The notes below the pieces were generated by a model. The model made no database searches and had not been told where the DNA came from. It saw only the letters and a list, made by a program, of their open reading frames with translations. This document shows, one piece after another, positions 57,847 through 64,000 of a stretch of 64,000 bases of DNA (position 1 is the stretch's first letter; each line of letters starts with the position of its first letter). The DNA lies in NCBI GenBank assembly GCA_020543525.1, contig JAHYIO010000028.1, positions 868,001 to 932,000 of the forward strand. The letters run 5' to 3'. The DNA comes from Coriolopsis trogii (Eukaryota > Basidiomycota > Agaricomycetes > Polyporales > Polyporaceae). The position numbers were made by a program, and so were the translations under genes.

Positions 57847-59334
57847 TCAGAAGCTCATCGCCCTCCTACGCTGACGACTCTCCTGGGCGAGGATACCACG
57901 AGCGACAATGGTGGGGTCCACATAGAACGGTAGGCAGCTAGGTGTCTCGTCTCCGTCCCCCTCCGAGACTCTTCGCGGATGACTAGCCGGACCCTCCGTC
58001 TTCTGGTCCATGAGAGCCGAGATGGCTTGAAGAGGAGGGGTGCCCACAACACGAGCAGCACAGCCACCGAAGTCCGCCGTCTCCCGTCGTGGCGAGGTGA
58101 AAGAGCGCGATCGCGGCCGCTCCATGCGCTGCTCGTCCGCGGGCCCCTCCACGCCTCTGCTAGCGTTTCCGAGCCGCTCCAGGGATGGGGGAACCCACAG
58201 CGCGAGCCGGGGTCCGAGGTCCCCGCCTTCTTCCAGTGGGGCGAAGAGCCGTGCCTCCCGCATGTCTGCTCCAACGCCATCGCCCCAATCCACGCAGTTG
58301 CACGTCTTCCACGTTGCGCGACAGCGGTAGCAGAAGTTCGCGCCGCACACGCACGTCATGTGCGCGCATCCGCCGTTGCGCTCGATCAGCTCCTCGCACT
58401 TCGGGCAGCGCACCCAGCCCAGGCGACTCGCAAGTCTGAGCGTGGAGCGGTGGTCGGGGTCGTGCGAGCATTCGTGTTGGGACGCGGACGTGTCTACGCG
58501 TGCTTTGCACCTTGCGCATGTGCGCGTGCCGCATGAGGGAGAGGAGCAGGACAGGACACGAACGGGTATGCGTTTGTCTCTGGCGCCGAGGAAAAGACTA
58601 CATCGAGGATTGGAACAGTAGACGCGTTTGGGCGTGTCGTATTCGGCCTGACGTTGAATGTATGCGTTGCGCAATGAGCGAGGCATATACTGCTCGTAGT
58701 CCTCGTAAGGAATTAATTGTCGACAGCATCGAGGAGGGAACGTGGTCAGGCTTTGTAGAGACGTCTCGACGAGCGTGAGGACACAGCCGACGTGATAGTG
58801 GTGTCCACAGGGCGCATGAACGACATCTTCTTCAGTGTCTGCAATGTTTGACTGACATGCCGCACATTTATAACTGGACCTAGAAACAAGGTAAGATGGT
58901 GAGACATTGACAAGGCGCTACTTACACTGACACAGAAACAACAGAAGAGGGGCCGGGGGCGGTGGCTGTTCTGGGCAATGCACCAGCAATACCAGCCGTC
59001 AACGCATAGACGAACGTGGGCACTCGTCTTTGAAGGGTCTTGAGAGAAGAGCGAAGTCTATATGTCCTGAGTAAACAAGGACGAGCCGTATTGACTGGTA
59101 AGCTCACCTCTTGCGCAACTTCCGACCTGACCGCTGCCACGATGATGGCATATCCCCACTTGTTCTCCATGGCGGTAACGAGGGCAATCGAATACTGAAT
59201 GAGAAAACATACTTGTCGGTAGCGTCATAGTCATCGATGGATTCAAGCGAAACGATGGTAATGCTGTCCCAGTCGACGTTGAACTCCTCCAGTTCAGGGT
59301 CGATGGTCAGGCCTAGTGCGTTGTTAAGGTCCAT
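57847..59334 (-). CDS. RBR E3 ubiquitin ligase 4
   Basis: The most diverged member of the array. It starts MDLNNALGLTIDPELEEFNV (59334); an intron of about 58 nt and another of about 45 nt lead to RTYRLRSSLKTLQRRVPTFV and then SSYKCAACQSNIADTEEDVV, HAPCGHHYHVGC (RING1) and FPPRCCRQLIPYEDYEQYM. IBR is YCSNPRCSLFLGARDKR with CARCKARVDTSA; RING2 is WVRCPKCEELIERNGGCAHM, with FCYRCRATWKTCNCVDWGDG. All zinc ligands and the active-site Cys (GGCAHM) are present. The C-terminal 150 residues are disordered (Arg/Ser/Pro-rich) and lack the Cys module of gene 2. The start is acceptable but the small second exon is deduced from frame only. Confidence 0.85.
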
Positions 59335-60530
59335 AGTTCAGGGTAGAGGATGTCGAAGGCATCTACGAAGAGAAAGCTTGGGAGGAGAGCCGCATATATG
59401 AAGGACAGTATCGATGCAGCGTCGAGTAGCCCCTTTGCAACGTGCCTCGCCGCCGCGGCACGGAGAAGGTCCATTTTGTGGGGCAGACCGTCGCAACACA
59501 CGCGGGATGCCGGAGATCAGGCGTCATGAGGTTAATAGCTTGGTGTGAAGCACTGCACAGCGATGGCGAGTGGGACAGTGCTTCCTGAGGAGACCATGAC
59601 GACATAGGCTGGTCTTACAGGGAAGCTGCGAACGCCATAGTCAGAAACATAGACCAGGACAGCTGAAGAAATAATACCTTACACAGAGGACTGCATGGGG
59701 AGAGAACTTCAGAGACACACTTGGGACGTAAATCGCGGGGGTGTTAAGGATTCTATCCCACCAGAAGGGACTGAGGTGACATGTATATACTGCGGCACAC
59801 TAAACGGAGTAGCTGGTAGACTGCCCCGCATCTCAAGCCGAAGGACGCTTGGAGACGCCGTCTTCGTTCGCCTATGTGATGCCTTGGCTCCGTCTTCACC
59901 ACCCATAGGTTTACAAAATGTGTAGTGAAGCATATGCAAGGAACTCACCTGCAAAGTCATTGCTCCGACGGACTATGGTGTCAACCATGAAGTAGACTTG
60001 AGCGAGTACGCCAGAGTGGTATTCGTGCCACTCTGCGCAGTACTGCGCACGGGACAGTGCTCAAATACCACCACTTAGCGGCGAAGCTTGTCCTAGCACT
60101 TCTATCTTGAGCACACGGACGCAATGCGACTTGTACCCACCTCGCGCAACCACGGTAATGCGTCCACTGGCCAACCCCAGAGCCTCAGCAGATTCCATGG
60201 AAGGTGAACCGAGTCCATTCATCGTCGCGAGCCTCTGGAGACCGCAGATCGCGGGTAGCGGACAGCACACACGCACGCCGTCGTGGATTGGTGAAGAGGA
60301 ACAAGGATCGCGCACACGGTCGATGGCCTGGCCGGATGAGGAAGCTGTCGCCGAATGCCGCCCGGCCGACGAAGGGGAATGCTGACCGTGCTCCGAGCGA
60401 GGCGTGCGCCGTTCACACCGTGACCTGCAGTCGTTGCCCTCGTTTCTGCCATCCTCCCTTCTCCCTTCTCCCTCCCCCTTCCGCCCGCCCGCCCGCCACG
60501 CACTCCGCACTCCCTTCGACTGGGACAACC
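59335..60530. promoter_or_regulatory. Divergent intergenic region, RBR gene 4 and Kre9-like gene
   Basis: About 1.2 kb with both promoters. The right end (about 60450-60500) is strongly pyrimidine-rich with CCCG repeats, as in many highly expressed fungal promoters. Open frames here show no family. Confidence 0.4.
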
Positions 60531-61351
60531 ATGAAGTTCTCTGTCGCTGCGTTCTCTGCCACCCTTGCCGTCCTCGCCGGCGGTGCTGCTGCCCAGCTTG
60601 AAGTCATCGCACCCGGAGGCCCCAACCTCTGGTGGGGTCAGTGCCCGCTTCCTGCGTCCGTGTAGGGCAACTAACTGACCAGACTTGGACCACTGCAGTC
60701 GCTAACTCCGACAATGTCGTGACATGGACCTGCAAGACCTCTCCCTACCAGCAGTTCACTGTCCTGTGAGTTTTCCCATTGAGTTTCCACCAGCAGTTTG
60801 CCCCTCTGACTGTCCGCGTGCAGTATTGCGAACTCGGATCCCAAGGTCCTCGTTTCTCCCCAAGCCTTCATTGCGCAACAGAACAACTTTGATTGCTCAA
60901 AACTCGTCACGAAGGATCAAGTCAACATGCCAGCCGCGACTGGCTACACCATCCAGCTCGCTGACATCTTCAACAGCACCAACGTAAGCATTCTTGTTTC
61001 TCGGACGCGTGCCTCCTGCTCCCTCCATATGTCTGTAATCCGCCTCCAACAAACCCAATACGACAACAAGTGGATGCGGATAGAAGGCTGACTTGCACCT
61101 TCCTACAGGTCTACGCCGAGTCTCAACCCTTCGAGATCAAGCCTCTCGGATCCACCTACCCCGCCTCCTCCGCCACGCCCACCAACGGCGGTTCCGCCAC
61201 CGGCTCCGCGACTGGCGGCACCGCGTCCCAGACCGGTGCACAGGCGGGCGCAACTGGCGGAAGCAGCGGCGGAAACGGCGCTGCCGGCCTTGTCGCCCCA
61301 GGCAGCATCGCCGCCGTCGCCGTCGCCGCTCTCGGTCTCATGCTCGCATGA
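60531..61351 (+). CDS. GPI-anchored surface protein with Kre9/KNH1-like N-terminal domain
   Basis: Secreted, probably cell-wall or membrane anchored. The signal peptide MKFSVAAFSATLAVLAGGAA ends before AQLEVIAPGGPNLWW. Exon 1 ends at 60637 and joins 60699 to give ANSDNVVTWTCKTSPYQQFT, then IANSDPKVLVSPQAFIAQQ, the beta-sandwich typical of Kre9/KNH N-terminal domains. After YAESQPFEIKPLGSTYPASS comes a Ser/Thr/Gly-rich stretch (about 50 residues, likely O-glycosylated), and the end GSIAAVAVAALGLMLA is a GPI-attachment tail. Total is about 190 residues in four exons. The family is linked to beta-1,6-glucan in yeast, but in basidiomycetes the role is unproven. Confidence 0.85.
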
Positions 61352-61754
61352 GTTTCCTCTCTACATGTTCCTCTTCTAGGCTCTGGGAGGCGATGTGAGT
61401 GGCATTTGGAGCGCTCGATTTTAGCTGGCCGCGAGGCCACTCTAGCATGGAGCAAAACTATCGTGTTGGCAACGCGTCCTACTCCCGGACACATGGATGT
61501 GCTTTTACTCCTCTCTCGGTCCTCTGTTAGTGAGGGTTTACTCGGACAATCCCCTCTTGTGTGTATACCTCACAGTCGTTTAGTAATCACGCTCGTTATC
61601 CACAATGTGTCCGTCCCAAGTGTGAGCTGAGTGATCGTGACATTTTGTCACTATCAGAATGGCAGCATAGAAGTGAAGTGATGTCTGTAATGTGCAGTTG
61701 ATATGACCACAGTGAAAAGCAAAAAGAAACCGAAAGGAAAAGGACAAAAACAAA
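61352..61754. other. 3' flank of the Kre9-like gene and tRNA terminator
   Basis: About 400 bp without a gene. A-rich plus-strand runs at about 61720-61750 read as T-runs on the minus strand and give the tRNA gene its Pol III terminator. Confidence 0.5.
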
Positions 61755-61836
61755 TGTCCCTAGCCGGATTCGAGCCGGCGTCTTCACGGAATTGTGTAAC
61801 CACAACGTGATGATCTAACCACTAATCGATAGGGAC
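61755..61836 (-). tRNA. tRNA-His (anticodon GUG) with a 10-nt intron
   Basis: Reading the minus strand: acceptor GTCCCTA pairs with TAGGGAC, the D-arm is GAT/ATC around TAGTGGTTAG, the anticodon stem TCACG pairs with CGTGA, and the T-arm GCCGG/CCGGC encloses CTCGAAT. Between the anticodon stem halves are 17 nt, so a 10-nt intron (TTACACAATT) follows position 37 and the loop becomes TTGTGGC with anticodon GTG. The discriminator is A73, as usual for eukaryotic tRNA-His, whose G-1 is added afterwards. Box B is GGCTCGAATCC. A TTTTT run follows the 3' end. Confidence 0.88.
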
Positions 61837-62045
61837 TTGTCAAGGAGTCGACGTACCACAAATATATGCTCAGTCGTTGTGTTGGCACCAGCATCGTATC
61901 GCACGAATGTCGACTAGAGTACAATGTGAATGAATGCTCTACGATAACATTACGCCCACCTCTAACCCCGACGCGACGCATCGTACACATCGCCCATGCA
62001 CTGCACAGTATTATACAACAGTCCCGCTGCGCAAAGCAGCTATCC
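61837..62045. other. Spacer between tRNA and third DUF6533 gene
   Basis: About 210 bp with the 3' flank of the DUF6533 gene. No feature was seen. Confidence 0.3.
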
Positions 62046-63963
62046 TCAAACTCTGTCGACGACGTGTATTTCCCCCGAATCGCGCTCGTGGCTTTCCGTG
62101 AACGTTATAGGTTTTCTTATCCGACCCTCCGCCTGGGACGTCGGCACCCGGAGCAGCCCCTCCCCCTGAGGTAGGTCGTGATAGTGAGTATCTTGCAGCT
62201 CGTACACTTCCCCGATGTATCCATCCCCATGACCGGCTCGGGGGTCGCGGATGTACGCCGACTCGCGATTTCGCGGGGGATCGCACGGCTCCCACATCGA
62301 CGTCAATGGGGGCATGGTGATGCGGGAAGTGAAGAGGAGGGTGGTAGAGTTGTCAGATGTGTCTGAGGGGTCGTCCACGGCGCGGGTGGTGACGAACTCG
62401 CGGTTCGCGCCCGCTGACCCGTGGAGATTGAGCATCAGGCGGGACATCATCGTCACGGAGATACTGCTAGCGGCGGTCGACAGGCATCCGCGGAGGAGCG
62501 GCTGGAGATCGGGAGTTAAGGAGCTTGATGGATGGGTTTGCCGGGGACGTCGGCGGAATGGGGTGCTCACCTCGAGGACCTGCGTTGTAAAGCCGAGTAA
62601 GTTACCGAACTGCGGGTGCAATGACAGGTACTCACGTAAAACGTGAGGGTATTGGCCAGATTGGCAGACGCCATAACGCTATGTGGCAAAAAGAAGTCGG
62701 TGAAGGCACATGGACGAGGCTGGATGATGCGAAAACTCACGCAAAGTAGATGGCACCTGGTCGTTGGCAGACGTGAGAACGTCTGCGCATGCAGGTGGGG
62801 TGAGTGACGCACCATCGCGCAGCACAAGGGCTACAATGTCATTCTTGCCGGTGGTAACGCGTTTGCGCGCTCGTATCTCTATCCATGTCTTCCAGAGCGT
62901 TAGCGAGAATATCGTCAAGTCAAATGCGAAGAGCGATTCCCATGCGACCGCCAATCCTGCAACAAGCACTGTTTAGGTTTCGCAGTGATTCTGCTCTGAC
63001 TACACATACGAATAGCGCTGTAAGGCAATATCACGAACATGTCAGTTGTGTATAGTTATTGAATGAATAGGAACAATTACGTGAGGCGGTCGGAGGCGAG
63101 GTGACATCCTCCTCGTAGCTCGATCTCTTCGTGTTGCCCCACGACTGCCCACTGGATCAGAAAATGCTCAGTATGCAAATCATAGACAGTAAAGATCTGG
63201 CACCCACACAAGAGATACCAAGCAACGCCATGGCAAAGGTGAAGATAGATGCACCAACGCGCCAATCTCGGCCGTAGAGCGCGAAGGTTCGCAGAAACAG
63301 TACGACTGCGGCGGATATTTGTCAGTAAATCCCTCACAAGGAGACATAGAGACACATACAACATACGACGACTTGGTTCACTATCAGGAGAAGTTGGCGG
63401 AAGAATGCATACCGTCTGCAACTGCGGTCACTACGTTAGTATCTCGGGATGGGATCGCGCTTCAACGTTTTTACCCCTGGCCCAGACAGCGCATGGTCAA
63501 CATCATCCCAAAGAAGGACGACAACAAGAGATGTGCTCACAAGTTGAGTCGGGAAAATATAGAAGTTGCCAACATTCACGGCAATGTCCTGCGAATGCAG
63601 TGAGTGAAAGTTCAAGAGAACCCTACAGTGATAAACACATACACCTAGCACAGGGATGTAGCGGTTGATATAGAAGAGCATCGACGACATGGTCCTGCGA
63701 TTCTTCCATATCCTGGTATATTCTTCGCCAAACGTGATGGCATAGTCGTAGTACAAGATAACTGTAAACACCATTCAATCTGCGCTCAGCTCGTGGCAAA
63801 ATCCAACTAGGCTCACCAACACCGACTAGATGGAGGTAGTTGTGGATGTGTCTGTATATGGTAACATTAACACATGTCAGAACCCCATATTGGAAAATTA
63901 TATACAGGGTGCTCAAGCGGCACCAAAGACGCACACTGGTCCAGGCACTACATTTGCACTCAT
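62046..63963 (-). CDS. DUF6533 family multi-pass membrane protein (copy 3)
   Basis: A third family member, diverged from the tandem pair. Exon 1 (ATG 63963, MSANVVPGPV) joins a small exon HIHNYLHLVGV and then VILYYDYAITFGEEYTRIWK, the YDY-containing family start, followed by SSMLFYINRYIPVLG. Middle exons supply hydrophobic segments (LVAGLAVAWESLFAFDLTIF). Near the C-terminal end of the membrane part comes YFAVMASANLANTLTFY. The tail includes SRLMLNLHGSAG and Arg/Asp-rich segments and stops at 62046 after HVVDRV. The VEETVTVE tail motif of copies 1 and 2 is absent. It is 46 kb from the pair, so it is not part of that duplication. Exact exon borders in 62700-63400 are not all resolved. Confidence 0.78.
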
Positions 63964-64000
63964 CGTCAGCACCGAGGCTTTAAAAGAGTGGCTGTTGTTC
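63964..64000. other. Right window edge, promoter of DUF6533 copy 3
   Basis: Only 37 bp; the promoter continues outside the window. Confidence 0.3.

Noticed and set aside
59195..59212. 18-nt intron in RBR gene 4 (GTATGT to TTCAG)
   Set aside because: Too short to splice; the next acceptor gives a normal intron of about 58 nt and a continuous frame.

Overview
The window is nuclear DNA of a filamentous basidiomycete, most likely an agaricomycete wood- or litter-decayer. The evidence is the many short (about 50-65 nt) GT-AG introns, three basidiomycete-type DUF6533 membrane-protein genes, a GH7 cellobiohydrolase beside other secreted enzymes, and an expansion of RBR ubiquitin ligases. Placement in Polyporales is inference only. 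No bacterial, viral or CRISPR features were seen.

Left third (1-25.2 kb): a partial sphingolipid fatty acid 2-hydroxylase gene diverges from the exocyst gene sec5. A C2H2 zinc-finger gene and an unrecognised spliced gene follow. Two tandem DUF6533 genes come next, with a 191-bp terminal-inverted-repeat element (8-bp target duplication) between them. A complete lys2 (alpha-aminoadipate reductase) has a TGACTC box and a GATA cluster upstream. An S1/P1 nuclease and a GH7 cellobiohydrolase then face each other tail to tail.

Middle (25.2-47.4 kb): a gene with a pRiA4b ORF-3-like fold carries a pure (GAC)22 tract. A gene-poor block of about 5.5 kb (28.1-33.6 kb) holds at least three non-autonomous elements: a CACTG-ended element with about 259-bp inverted arms, inserted at the edge of the first of two tandem elements that share an 18-bp terminal repeat and a 7-bp flanking repeat. 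Then come a fungal rhodopsin-fold membrane protein, a zinc polyol/alcohol dehydrogenase with a 12-nt microexon, CTP synthase, CSN5 divergent from a mitochondrial oxidoreductase-like protein gene, and a GH1 beta-glucosidase.

Right third (47.4-64 kb): an intronless ABC-F ATPase and ribosomal protein eL20 precede four RBR (RING-IBR-RING) E3 ligase genes in tandem on the minus strand, one with an apparent frameshift. A Kre9/KNH-like GPI-anchored surface protein, an intron-containing tRNA-His(GUG) and a third DUF6533 gene complete the window.

Most genes are independent housekeeping or lifestyle genes, not a cluster. Functional links are loose: GH7 and GH1 both act in cellulose use (crystalline cellulose to cellobiose to glucose), CSN5 and the RBR array both belong to ubiquitin signalling, and sec5 supports the secretion such an organism needs. 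Intron positions were read by eye from splice motifs and reading frame, so exon limits are approximate unless given exactly.
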